Shown: one piece after another, positions 1 to 8,121 of the stretch
How positions within the stretch are numbered: position 1 is the first letter of the stretch
Layout of the letters: every line of letters starts with the position of its first letter
Assembly: GCA_965198045.1 (NCBI GenBank)
Contig: CBDAOL010000006.1
Span: 1 to 64,000 of the forward strand
DNA length: 64,000 bases
From: CBDDEC01 sp965198045
GTDB taxonomy: Bacteria > Chloroflexota > Dehalococcoidia > UBA2979
Direction of reading: 5' to 3'
Made by a program: the position numbers and the translations under genes
The notes under the pieces: model-generated
The model's database searches: none
Told to the model about the DNA's origin: nothing
The model's input: the letters and a program-made list of their open reading frames with translations, nothing else

Positions 1-1018
1 CGCGGCGCTCCTTCGGCAGGTAGCCGGAGCGATAGCCCCGCACTGGCTCAGGCTGCCCGGGGTGTCGCGGCCGCCCGCCCCGGCGCTCGCGGAGGTACTG
101 CGTCATCACCTCGACCCGCGTGCGTGAGCCGGCGAAGAGGATCGACTGCACGTCGTTTGCGAGCAGCGCCGAGGAGATGTCGGTCGCGGAGTTCACCACG
201 CCACGGCGGATGCCGAGCTGGTGGTTCACGACCGGCGGGTTGTAGAGCGCGACCACCCGCTCGCCCCGTGGTGCGCCGCTCTCGCCGACGACCTCGACGG
301 GCCGCCCGATCAGCGCCTCGGCCAGCTCGCCGGGGTTGGCGATGGTCGCGGAGCAGCAGATGAACTGCGGGTCGCTGCCGTAGAAGCGGCAGACGCGCTG
401 CAACCGTCGCAGCACGTTCGCCACGTGCGAGCCGAAGACACCGCGGTAGGAGTGCAGCTCATCGATCACGATGTAACGCAGGTGCTCGAAGAGCCGGACC
501 CACCGCGTGTGGTTGGGCAGGATGCCGGTGTGGAGCATGTCGGGGTTCGTGATCACGACGTGCCCGGCGTTGCGCACGGCGCGGCGCGCGTTCGGCGGCG
601 TGTCGCCGTCGTAGGTGAAGGTGCGGACGTCGACTTCGGCCTCCGTCACGAGGCCATGCAGCTCGTCGAGCTGGTCCTGCGCCAGGGCTTTCGTGGGGAA
701 GAGATAGAGCGCGCGGGCCTCACCCTCCTCGAGGATCGCGTTGAGGACGGGCACGGTGTAGCAGAGCGTCTTGCCGCTGGCGGTCGGCGTCACGATCACC
801 TGGTCGCGGCCGGCCAGGGCGTGCTGGATCGCCTCGGCCTGATGGGTGTAGGGCTGCTCGACACCGCGGCGACGCAGCGCCCCGACGATGCGTTCGTCGA
901 CCGCGCCCGGCCATTCGGCCGCGTGCGCGGGCTCGGCGGGCAGGACCCGCCACTCGAGGAACCCATCGGCGAGGCGCGGATCGTCGCGCAACGCCGCGAT
1001 CGCCTGCTGGAGGCTCAC
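1..1018 (-). CDS. DEAD/DEAH helicase of the YprA/MrfA family, N-terminal part
   Basis: The 339 visible residues carry the first RecA-like domain of a superfamily 2 helicase. Walker A reads TPTASGKT, motif Ia is in YLFPTKALAQDQ, the DEAH-type box reads DELH within VIDELHSYRG, and motif III reads SATI. The HSYRGVFGSHVANVLRR segment is typical of YprA (MrfA)/Hrq1-like helicases; Bacillus MrfA acts in mitomycin-lesion repair. The start is a GTG at 1018, because an in-frame stop lies just upstream and a GGTGGGAG stretch can serve as ribosome binding site. The gene runs off the left edge, so the second RecA domain and the C-terminal cysteine domain are not seen. It is divergent from the Fic gene, with SOS-like boxes between them. 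Confidence 0.85.
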   Translation of the reverse strand, partial: MSLQQAIAALRDDPRLADGFLEWRVLPAEPAHAAEWPGAVDERIVGALRRRGVEQPYTHQAEAIQHALAGRDQVIVTPTASGKTLCYTVPVLNAILEEGEARALYLFPTKALAQDQLDELHGLVTEAEVDVRTFTYDGDTPPNARRAVRNAGHVVITNPDMLHTGILPNHTRWVRLFEHLRYIVIDELHSYRGVFGSHVANVLRRLQRVCRFYGSDPQFICCSATIANPGELAEALIGRPVEVVGESGAPRGERVVALYNPPVVNHQLGIRRGVVNSATDISSALLANDVQSILFAGSRTRVEVMTQYLRERRGGRPRHPGQPEPVRGYRSGYLPKERR

Positions 1019-1084
1019 GGCACCGCTCCCACCCCGCCGCTGTCAGTCGCCTTCCGGGTGTGCTTTCCACCCCGCCGCAAGACA

Positions 1085-1109
1085 GAACATCTGTACCGAA
1101 CAGATGTTT
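1085..1109. promoter_or_regulatory. Tandem LexA-type (SOS) boxes
   Basis: Two adjacent near-matches to the Gram-positive LexA operator GAAC-N4-GTTC are seen: GAACATCTGTAC at 1085-1096 and GAACAGATGTTT at 1098-1109, each with one mismatch. Together they form a larger inverted repeat (AACATCTGT, 5 nt, ACAGATGTT). They lie 67 bases upstream of the helicase start and 152 bases upstream of the Fic start. Control of the helicase is the simpler reading, since it is a repair-type enzyme. Confidence 0.6.
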
Positions 1110-1260
1110 GCGTACGATAGCAGGCACCCCAGGGCGGCTGTCAAGCTGACGATTACGAGCAACCTCTCTCAAAATTCCCCTTTGAAATCCTTGACATGCG
1201 ACATCGCGATCACTTAATCTCAAATTACGAATACTTCCTCGTCATTACGGAAGACAGATC

Positions 1261-2391
1261 ATGAACCGTTCCACTCGCGCCGCCGCGGCTCCTCGCTACG
1301 CGCTCGTCATCGACGAATCTCTGCGCGAGCGACTCGAGCATCTCGACGCCCAGCGGTCTTCGATCGAGGCTCTCTTGCCAGATGGCCTGAGTGCCGTTCT
1401 ACGGGAACGCGCTCAGTACGAGAGCGCCCACTCCTCGTCGGTCATTGAGGGGAACCAGCTCAGCTTCGATCAGGCTGTCGCTGCGATAAGCGACAACCCG
1501 GCCCTGGCCTCAGCGGATGAGACCGAGTTCCGTCAACTGAACGAGGCATATGAGCACGCCTATCGATACACGTCGGATCGGACCGCGCCGATAGACTGTG
1601 GCGTGATCAGGGCACTGCACTCGGTCTTGCTGCGCGGGGGGCCTGAGCCAGCGGCCTCTTCTCGGGGTGCCTATCGCCGACGGAGGGTCGCCGTCATGAG
1701 AAGCGGCGAGACGATCTACGCAGCTCCCGAACCGGAGCAAGTTCACGATCTCATGCGCGCCTTCGGGGACACGATTGCTGACGAGACATCAGGCGCTGAC
1801 CCGTCAATGTCGGGCCCGGTCTTGGCTGCGCTCGCACACGTCGCCTTCGTATCGATCCACCCCTTCGAGGACGGGAACGGTCGCATGGGGCGGCTGATCT
1901 CCGACATGATCTTGGACCGAACTCGATGGTCGTTCGACAGAATGCTTGCGCTCAGTCGTTCGATTCTGGACACCAGGGACGAGTACTACGCTGCCCTCCG
2001 CGAAGTACAGCGCGGGCGGTTCTCTGAGAACGGCGACGCAACGCCGTTCGTCGAGTACCAGATCAATCAGATGTGCTCGGCAGCCGACGGACTCCAGCGT
2101 CGCGTCGTTCAGATGAATCGAACGATTGACGAATACACGACTGTTCTGAACGCAGGGGGCGGCGCCATCCCGCGAGCTCTGAGCCAACGCGTCGCGCGAG
2201 GGATCATGTACCTCCTCGCAGTGGGTCCGATCTCGACATCAACCTATTCACGGCTCACGGAGTCGTCGCAGAGTACAGCCCACAGCGACCTGCAGCGGCT
2301 CGAAGAGGAGGGGGTGGTCGAGAGGACAGGTTCGGGGCGCGCTACACGCTATCGGCGAGTCCGAGACGGCTTGAGGAGAGCGCAGACGTAA
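1261..2391 (+). CDS. Fic family AMPylase-like protein with C-terminal winged helix
   Basis: This 376-residue protein has the complete Fic motif HPFEDGNGRMGR starting at His200, which binds ATP and usually transfers AMP to a hydroxyl side chain of a target protein. An N-terminal inhibitory-helix motif of the (S/T)xxxE(G/N) type is visible around Ser59-Gly64 (SSVIEGN), so this looks like a class II, self-inhibited Fic protein. The last 90 or so residues resemble a winged helix-turn-helix (SRLTESSQSTAHSDLQRLEE), the arrangement of the common Fic/DOC plus wHTH family. No antitoxin gene is adjacent. It shares its upstream region with the helicase. Target and physiological role cannot be read from sequence. 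Confidence 0.9.
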   Translation: MNRSTRAAAAPRYALVIDESLRERLEHLDAQRSSIEALLPDGLSAVLRERAQYESAHSSSVIEGNQLSFDQAVAAISDNPALASADETEFRQLNEAYEHAYRYTSDRTAPIDCGVIRALHSVLLRGGPEPAASSRGAYRRRRVAVMRSGETIYAAPEPEQVHDLMRAFGDTIADETSGADPSMSGPVLAALAHVAFVSIHPFEDGNGRMGRLISDMILDRTRWSFDRMLALSRSILDTRDEYYAALREVQRGRFSENGDATPFVEYQINQMCSAADGLQRRVVQMNRTIDEYTTVLNAGGGAIPRALSQRVARGIMYLLAVGPISTSTYSRLTESSQSTAHSDLQRLEEEGVVERTGSGRATRYRRVRDGLRRAQT

Positions 2392-2461
2392 CCCCCTCGC
2401 CGACACGCTGGCCCTCGTGCGAGACTGCGGGCGTCGAGGGGTGAGCGGGACGAGGGATGAG

Positions 2462-2656
2462 ATGCCGCTGTTCGGTCGCAACGAGGAGCCCAGCGCCGTC
2501 GAGGTCTGTCGCCACGAGTCGCCGCTGACGCCGCGCTGGCGCGGGCCCGAGGTGATGGACGACGACAGCCAGGCGATGGGCTACATCTGCCATGCCTGCG
2601 GCGCTGAGTTCCCGCCGTACCTGGTCCGCGACCGCCAGTTGAAGCGGCGGGGCTGA
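2462..2656 (+). CDS. Small Zn-ribbon-like protein, copy 1
   Basis: A 64-residue protein starting at ATG 2462 behind a GAGGGATGAG ribosome binding site. Cys16-x-His18 and Cys43-x-x-Cys46 (in ICHACGAEF) suggest a small zinc-binding fold. The protein encoded next (2802-3050) has the same CxH...CxxC layout and the same MGLL/MPLF-type amphipathic start, so the two are probably paralogues. I do not recognise a named family and no function can be assigned. Confidence 0.6.
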   Translation: MPLFGRNEEPSAVEVCRHESPLTPRWRGPEVMDDDSQAMGYICHACGAEFPPYLVRDRQLKRRG

Positions 2657-2801
2657 CCGCAACGCGCCGCCACGCAGCGTCACCTTCGGCGCTCCCAGCG
2701 GTCGCCGAGTCGGCCCGCTCCGGGCGAAAAGAGGCATTGCCAGCCTCGAGGGCTACAAGCCGGGCATGTTCGTTGTATATTCGCCGCGAAGGGGGACTGA
2801 C

Positions 2802-3050
2802 ATGGGACTGCTAGACCGTCTGTTCCGCCGTTCGAGCGAGGCGTCGCCAGCCGCGACCGAGACCGCCGCCACCTCGGTCGAGTGCCCGCACGTCACGCTC
2901 GTCGCGCGCTGGGACAACGTCGACGACATGGGAAAAGAAGACAAGGCGAGCTCCTTCACTTGCACCGCGTGCAACGGGACCTTCACCCCAGAGGAGGCGG
3001 CAGCGCTCCGCGCGGACGAGGCTGAGCGGATCCGCCGCGACCTCGCCTAG
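2802..3050 (+). CDS. Small Zn-ribbon-like protein, copy 2
   Basis: An 82-residue protein starting at ATG 2802 after a GGGGGACTGAC stretch. Cys28-x-His30 and Cys54-x-x-Cys57 (FTCTACNGTF) repeat the pattern of the upstream small protein. The C-terminus is a charged helix (EEAAALRADEAERIRR). A TATATTCG stretch at 2776-2783 may be part of its promoter. No named family is recognised; a paralogous pair of zinc-binding proteins is the best description. Confidence 0.6.
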   Translation: MGLLDRLFRRSSEASPAATETAATSVECPHVTLVARWDNVDDMGKEDKASSFTCTACNGTFTPEEAAALRADEAERIRRDLA

Positions 3051-3091
3051 CCGCCGCCAGCCCTGGCTGAGCAGGCACCTATACTCGCTCG

Positions 3092-3934
3092 GTGGTTGAC
3101 GACGCGCTGCTGAACCCGCCGCCCGAGGGCGTCGAACGTCGCCCGAATGCGACCGCCTCGCGGTTGCTCATGGGCGGGCCGGTGGCGCTGGTCACGGCGA
3201 CCTGGCGAGGCCGTCACAACGTCATCCCGGTCGCCTGGCACATGCCACTATCGAGCGACCCGCCGCTGGTCGGCATCGGCATCGAGCAGTCGCGCTACTC
3301 GGCCGATCTGATCGACCACGCGCAGGCGTTCGCGATCAATCTGCCGACGCGGGAGCTGTTGCACCACGTCCACTACCTCGGCACGCTCACCGGCGAGGAG
3401 GTGGACAAGTTCGAAGCGACGCAGCTCGACACGTTCGCCTCCCAGAAGATCAACACACCGCTGATCGAGGGCTGCGCGGCGTGGCTCGAGTGCGAGGTGC
3501 AGGACGCGATCCAGCTGGGCGACCACATCCTCTTCGTCGGCCTGGTGGTCGCCGTGCAGGTGGACCCGGCCGCGTTCGAGGATCGCTGGCTCGCCGGTGA
3601 CGAGGGCGGTGGTGAGTTCTCCCACGTCCTCCACTTCCTCGGCGGCAACGAGTACTCGACGCTGACGCGTGTCCTGGAGGCACGTTTGCCGGCCGCCTCG
3701 GACGCGCCGGAGGCCGTCCTGCAGGAGCGCATCGACGAGGACCTCGAACTGTCGCGGGAGGCGCAGGAGCGGCGCGCCGGACGTCTCGACGAGCTCAAGC
3801 GCGAGGTCGAGCGCGGCAACGTGGTCGACATCTCGGAGCTCGGCGACGAGGTGGCGGCGGATGTGCCGGGTGACGAGTTCCCCGAGGTCGATCTGACGAG
3901 CGGCGCGCTGCTAGGCGAGCCGGACGAGGACTGA
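3092..3934 (+). CDS. Flavin reductase-like (FMN-binding split barrel) protein
   Basis: This 280-residue protein starts at GTG 3092. Residues from about 20 to 185 match the flavin reductase-like split-barrel fold (PVALVTATWRGRHNVIPVAW, DPPLVGIGIEQSRYSADLI, FAINLPTRELL), which binds FMN and either reduces free flavin with NAD(P)H or serves as a flavoprotein of unknown substrate. A charged, helical C-terminal extension of about 80 residues (from about 200) is not part of the usual domain and could mediate oligomer contacts. It stands alone between the Zn-ribbon pair and a convergent serine hydrolase, so its partner oxygenase, if any, is not indicated. Confidence 0.75.
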   Translation: MVDDALLNPPPEGVERRPNATASRLLMGGPVALVTATWRGRHNVIPVAWHMPLSSDPPLVGIGIEQSRYSADLIDHAQAFAINLPTRELLHHVHYLGTLTGEEVDKFEATQLDTFASQKINTPLIEGCAAWLECEVQDAIQLGDHILFVGLVVAVQVDPAAFEDRWLAGDEGGGEFSHVLHFLGGNEYSTLTRVLEARLPAASDAPEAVLQERIDEDLELSREAQERRAGRLDELKREVERGNVVDISELGDEVAADVPGDEFPEVDLTSGALLGEPDED

Positions 3935-3966
3935 GGCGCACCCCTGAAGGGCACTTCCGCAGACGG

Positions 3967-5148
3967 CTAGTACGGCTCCCCGTGGCGCTGCCGCGCGGCG
4001 ACCATGATCAGCGAGACCGCGGCCAGCGCCGCAGCGCCAGCCGCGCCGAGGATCAGCAGTGTCCCCAGGCCGCGGGTCGAGGGCTCGCCGGCCGTCGCGT
4101 CGTCGGGCGGCGGCGGCGCCTCCACGGTTGGCGTAGCCTCGACGGGCGTCGGCTGCGGCGTAGGCGTGGTGGTGGGCTCGACGACGCCTGACGAACCGGG
4201 CAACGTCAGCTCGGGCGGGGGTGCGGCAAAGAGGGGCGCCGGCGCCGCGGCGTAGCCCTCGTAGACCAGCGTGGAGAGCGCATGCACCGCCTCGTAGGCG
4301 GCGTCGATGTCCTCCTGGTGCTCGGTCAGGGCGACGAGGACGTAGTCGCCCGCGGGCGAGAAGACGATGCCGGCGTCGTGGAGGTGTCGCTCGAGCAGGC
4401 CAGTCTTGTGCGCGATCTCGATGCCGTCCTCGACACCGACGGGGATCAGGTCGTTGATCTCCTGCTGCAGCAGCAGGTCGAGCATCGCTTGACTCGCCTC
4501 GGACGACACGATCGAGCCCTCGTAGAGCGCGGCGAAGAACTGACCCATGTCGCGTGGCGAGGTGAAGAAGATCCGCCCGAGCGACGTCTGGTCGAGGCCG
4601 AGCCAGGCCGGCGCCTGCGCCACCAGGCCGACGCCAAGGAGTTCACGCAGCGCCTCCGCGGACGGATTGTCGGAGAAGGTGATCATGCGCTCGATGGCCT
4701 CGATGCGGGGCAGCTCGAGCGGCTCCGTGAGCTGCAGCGAGGGCGGGCCGTCCATGGAGTGTCGCGGCAGCAGCTCGATCGTCTCTTCGAAGTCGAAGCC
4801 GAGCTCTTCCTGCTGGCGGTAAGCCTCGGCGAGCACGACGAGCTTGTAGAGCGAGGCGCTGCGGAAGATGCGGGTCGGTCGCACCTCGCAGGTGTCGCCG
4901 CTGTCGAGGTCGATCAGCGCGATGCCGAGGTCGACGCCGAGGCGTTCGTGCGCGTCCAGCGCCAGCTCGTCGATGCGCTGGCAGAGCGGCGCGGGGTCGT
5001 CCTCGGACGGCGAATCCTGCGCGTGCGCCGGCGGTCCCGACGATGACGCGAGGGCGAACGAGGCGATGAGCAGTGCGAGTGGGGCGAACAGGACGAGCGA
5101 CCGCCATGCTCCGGTGGAGCCCCGGCCGCGTACGGCCGAACGTGCCAC
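3967..5148 (-). CDS. Membrane-anchored class A beta-lactamase-like serine hydrolase
   Basis: 393 residues from GTG 5148. A signal peptide (about 15-43) is followed by a penicillin-binding/beta-lactamase domain with Ser99-x-x-Lys102 (SLYK), Ser158-Asp-Asn160 (SDN) and Lys247-Thr-Gly249 (KTG). The omega-loop glutamate of true class A beta-lactamases (EPELN region) is not evident and the loop before TSPRDM looks short, so deacylation of beta-lactams is uncertain; a peptidoglycan peptidase or resistance role is possible. A Pro/Thr-rich linker (about 315-355) leads to a transmembrane helix (about 362-384), so the enzyme is probably tethered outside the membrane. It converges on the flavin reductase-like gene. 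Confidence 0.85.
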   Translation of the reverse strand: MARSAVRGRGSTGAWRSLVLFAPLALLIASFALASSSGPPAHAQDSPSEDDPAPLCQRIDELALDAHERLGVDLGIALIDLDSGDTCEVRPTRIFRSASLYKLVVLAEAYRQQEELGFDFEETIELLPRHSMDGPPSLQLTEPLELPRIEAIERMITFSDNPSAEALRELLGVGLVAQAPAWLGLDQTSLGRIFFTSPRDMGQFFAALYEGSIVSSEASQAMLDLLLQQEINDLIPVGVEDGIEIAHKTGLLERHLHDAGIVFSPAGDYVLVALTEHQEDIDAAYEAVHALSTLVYEGYAAAPAPLFAAPPPELTLPGSSGVVEPTTTPTPQPTPVEATPTVEAPPPPDDATAGEPSTRGLGTLLILGAAGAAALAAVSLIMVAARQRHGEPY

Positions 5149-5479
5149 GAGTCCCCCCGCCGTTGCCTCTCTGGGTGGCGTGCCCGCCCCCGATCATGCG
5201 CTGCCGGGAGGAATGGTTCAACGAGGGGCCGCCGAGGCGGACGGGGCGAGTCCTGAGGCGGTTGACCACCACCTCTGATGGGCCGATAGTGCCCTGTGCG
5301 CGCGGCCGGGGTGGCTATGCGTGTGCGGAATCCGCACAGCGGCGCGAGCCGACATCAACCGACGGCAGTCCTCGGACGGCAGCCGACAGCCGGACGACGA
5401 CGACCCCTCGTGGGACCTCGTCTGGCCGACCTCATCTGGCGCCGTACTACCCCAGGGCTGACGACTGATCGGAGCAGGT
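5149..5479. other. Divergent intergenic region
   Basis: These 331 bases separate the divergent serine hydrolase and acyl-CoA dehydrogenase genes. They must hold both promoters, but I see no convincing operator, hairpin or small gene. A GATCGGAGCAGGT stretch at the right end is the ribosome binding site of the dehydrogenase. Confidence 0.5.
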
Positions 5480-6718
5480 ATGGACTGGGGCGACAGCCCG
5501 GAGCAGCAGGACTTCCGCGAGGAGGTCCGCGCGTTCATTCAGACGAAACTACCCCCTCGCTATCGTCCGCAGTCATCCGGCACCGACGACAGCAACGAGG
5601 CCGAGGCGCTGGTCGGCGGCTGGCAGGCCGACCGCAAGTCGGACGATCCGTCGCGCGTGGCGACCGCCGTCGAGTGGTCGGACGCCCTGGCTGATCGCGG
5701 CTGGATCGCACCGGCCTGGCCCACCGAGTACGGCGGCGCCGGGCTCTCCGTCATGAAGCAGTTCATTTACAACCAGGAGATGGCCGCCGCCGAGGCGCCC
5801 GCCGTCGGGGGCATGGGCGTTTCCATGCTCGGCCCGACATTGATCGTGCACGGCACGGAGGAGCAGAAAGAGGAACACCTCTCGAAGATCCTCTCGGGCG
5901 ATGTGGCCTGGGCGCAGGGGTACTCTGAGCCGGGCGCCGGCTCAGACCTCGCGTCGCTGCAGACGCGCGCGGTGCGCGATGGCGACGACTTCGTGATCAA
6001 CGGGCAGAAGATCTGGACCTCCGGTGCACAGTTCGCCGACTGGCTGTTCGCCCTCGTGCGGACCGACGCCGAGGCGCCGAAGCACCGGGGTATCTCGTTC
6101 CTGGTGATGGACCTGAAGACGCCTGGGCTGACCGTGCGTCCGATCGTCGACATGGGCTGGAACGAGCCCTTCAACGAGACGTTCTTCGAGGACGTGCGCG
6201 TCCCCGCGCGGAACATCGTCGGCGAAGAGAACCGCGGCTGGTACGTCGGCATGACGCTGCTCGACTTCGAGCGCTCCGGCATCTCCGGTGCGATCTCGTA
6301 CCAGCGGACGCTGGACCACCTGGTCGAGTTCGTGAACGACGAGTCGAACGCGCGCTTCCTGCGCGGCGACCTGGACACGACCCGCCTTGACGTGGCTGAC
6401 TGCCGCATCGAGACCGAGGTGTTGTTCAACTTCGCGTTCCGCATCGTCTCCATTCAGAACGCCGGCCTCGTGCCTAACTACGAGGCTTCGGTGAACAAGC
6501 TCTTCGGCTCCGAGTTGCACCAGAAGCTGGCGCGCACGGGGACGAAGGCGTTCGGGCTCTACGCCAACGTCTGGGATCGCGACAGCGAGCACGCGCCGAT
6601 GCGCACGAGCTTCACGCGTGACTACATCGGCTCGGTCCCGCACACGATTTTCTCGGGCTCGTCCGAGATTCAGCGCAACGTCATCGCTACGCGCGGCCTG
6701 GGCTTGCCCCGCGGCTGA
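5480..6718 (+). CDS. Acyl-CoA dehydrogenase, subunit or enzyme 1
   Basis: A 412-residue FAD-dependent acyl-CoA dehydrogenase, which introduces the alpha-beta double bond into an acyl-CoA. The FAD/substrate-binding middle domain is clear (GYSEPGAGSDLASLQTRA, INGQKIWTSGAQFADW), and the C-terminal helical domain ends with SGSSEIQRNVIATRGLGLP, the usual family signature. The start follows a good Shine-Dalgarno at 5471-5475. A second dehydrogenase follows 108 bases downstream; paired genes of unequal length like this often encode heterotetramers for bulky substrates such as sterol side chains (the ChsE1-ChsE2 type). That pairing is inferred from layout; the substrate is unknown. Confidence 0.92.
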   Translation: MDWGDSPEQQDFREEVRAFIQTKLPPRYRPQSSGTDDSNEAEALVGGWQADRKSDDPSRVATAVEWSDALADRGWIAPAWPTEYGGAGLSVMKQFIYNQEMAAAEAPAVGGMGVSMLGPTLIVHGTEEQKEEHLSKILSGDVAWAQGYSEPGAGSDLASLQTRAVRDGDDFVINGQKIWTSGAQFADWLFALVRTDAEAPKHRGISFLVMDLKTPGLTVRPIVDMGWNEPFNETFFEDVRVPARNIVGEENRGWYVGMTLLDFERSGISGAISYQRTLDHLVEFVNDESNARFLRGDLDTTRLDVADCRIETEVLFNFAFRIVSIQNAGLVPNYEASVNKLFGSELHQKLARTGTKAFGLYANVWDRDSEHAPMRTSFTRDYIGSVPHTIFSGSSEIQRNVIATRGLGLPRG

Positions 6719-6726
6719 GCACCTAA

Positions 6727-6770
6727 GAGGCATCTGAGAGGCATCTGAGAGGCATCTGAGAGGCATCTGA
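6727..6770. repeat. Tandem 11-bp repeat, four perfect copies
   Basis: GAGGCATCTGA is repeated four times head to tail (6727-6737, 6738-6748, 6749-6759, 6760-6770), followed by one decayed partial copy. It lies in the gap between the two acyl-CoA dehydrogenase genes. The number of units probably varies between strains; no function is evident. Confidence 0.9.
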
Positions 6771-6826
6771 GAAGCAGCTACCGACCTCGCGGACCGGCGG
6801 AGCCGGCCGCAGAAGGAGAGAGTCAC

Positions 6827-7942
6827 ATGGACCTCGGACTGAACGAACAGCAGGAGCTGCTCAAGAACGCGGCGCGCGACTTCCTCGAGAACGAGTGTCC
6901 CGAGACGCTCGTGCGCGAGATGGAAGAGGACGAGTCCGGCTACTCGCCCGAGCTCTGGTCGAAGATGGCCGAGCAGGGCTGGCAGGGCCTGCTCGTGCCG
7001 GAAGAGCACGGCGGCGTCGGCTTTGACTTCCTGGACCTGTGCGTCCTGCTCGAGGAGTTCGGCCGAGCGCTGGTGCCCGGGCCGTTCATGTCGACCGTCC
7101 TCGGCGGCGCGCTGCCGCTGATGGTGGCCGGCTCCGACGAGCAGAAGGCGGAGTTCCTCCCGAGCATCGCCACGGGCGAGCTCATCTTCTCGCTGGCGCT
7201 GACCGAGCCCTCCGCTCGCTTCGACGAGGAGGGCGTCCAGGCCGAGGCTTCGGTCTCCGGCAACGACGTGACCCTCAACGGCACGAAGCTGTTCGTACCG
7301 GACGCGAATGTGGCCGACTACCTCGTGGTCGCCGCGCGCTCCGGCGCCGGCGTCACGCTGGCCATCGTGCCGACGGACCAGGACGGCGTCGAGGTGACGC
7401 AGCTGCAGACCATCGCTCGTGACAAGCAGTGCGAGGTCAAGCTGAACAACGCCAGCGGCCAGCTCCTGGGCGCGGAGGGCGCCGGTTGGGAGCTGCTGCA
7501 GCCGGTGATCCAGCACTACACCGTCGCCGAGTGCGCCTACCTCGTGGGCCTCGCGCAGATGGACTTCGAGATTTCGGTGGACTACGCGAAGGAGCGCGTG
7601 CAGTTCGGCCGCCCGATCGGCTCGTTCCAGGCGATCCAGCACAAGTGCGCGGACATGGTGACGGACGTGGATGGCTCACGCTTCATCATGTACAAGGCGG
7701 CCTGGTCGCTGGCCTCCGATCAGCCGACGGACGACACGCAGATGGCGGTGAACATGGCCAAGGCGTGGTGCTCCGAGGCGACCCGTCGCGTGGTCGCCCA
7801 TGGCCAGCAGATCCACGGCGGCATCGGCTTCACCAAGGACTACAAGGTGCAGCTCTACTTCCGCCGCCAGAAGCGTGCGGAACTGGCGTTCGGCGACTCC
7901 GACCACCACCGCGAGCTGGTGGCGCAGCAGTTGGGCATCTAA
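6827..7942 (+). CDS. Acyl-CoA dehydrogenase, subunit or enzyme 2
   Basis: 371 residues from ATG 6827, preceded by AGAAGGAGAGAG. The N-terminal helical domain (LNEQQELLKNAARDFLENE), the middle domain (FSLALTEPSARFDEE) and the C-terminal domain (KERVQFGRPIGSFQAIQHK, QQIHGGIGFTKDYKVQLYFRR) are all recognisable. In HGGIGFTKDY the usual glutamate of GFTxE is an aspartate. The protein is shorter than the upstream 412-residue paralogue and the two are not close duplicates, which fits a heteromeric pair. A hairpin terminator follows at 7993-8018. Confidence 0.9.
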   Translation: MDLGLNEQQELLKNAARDFLENECPETLVREMEEDESGYSPELWSKMAEQGWQGLLVPEEHGGVGFDFLDLCVLLEEFGRALVPGPFMSTVLGGALPLMVAGSDEQKAEFLPSIATGELIFSLALTEPSARFDEEGVQAEASVSGNDVTLNGTKLFVPDANVADYLVVAARSGAGVTLAIVPTDQDGVEVTQLQTIARDKQCEVKLNNASGQLLGAEGAGWELLQPVIQHYTVAECAYLVGLAQMDFEISVDYAKERVQFGRPIGSFQAIQHKCADMVTDVDGSRFIMYKAAWSLASDQPTDDTQMAVNMAKAWCSEATRRVVAHGQQIHGGIGFTKDYKVQLYFRRQKRAELAFGDSDHHRELVAQQLGI

Positions 7943-7992
7943 CGCTCAAACGTCGGGGTCGCTCGCGGCCTCGAACGTCCGGCGAACAACGC

Positions 7993-8018
7993 AACGCCGC
8001 TCCCAAGGGAGCGGCGTT
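7993..8018 (+). terminator. Hairpin terminator after the acyl-CoA dehydrogenase pair
   Basis: A perfect 12-bp stem (AACGCCGCTCCC / GGGAGCGGCGTT) with a 2-base centre is followed by TGTTGTGATT, a weak T-rich tail. It lies 50 bases after the dehydrogenase stop and before the htpX promoter, so it likely ends that transcript. Confidence 0.7.
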
Positions 8019-8121
8019 GTTGTGATTAGCGGCACGCCGCCGGCCCTCGGCAGTCGGATCACACCCCGCTAACCATCCCCTCGTGGCGTCGAGGTAAGAT
8101 CGATGTGTAGCGAGGAGCGAC

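Noticed and set aside
5942..7642. A 566-codon open frame on the minus strand across the acyl-CoA dehydrogenase genes
   Set aside because: It is an antisense shadow in high-GC DNA; both plus-strand dehydrogenases have full domain motifs and good ribosome binding sites.
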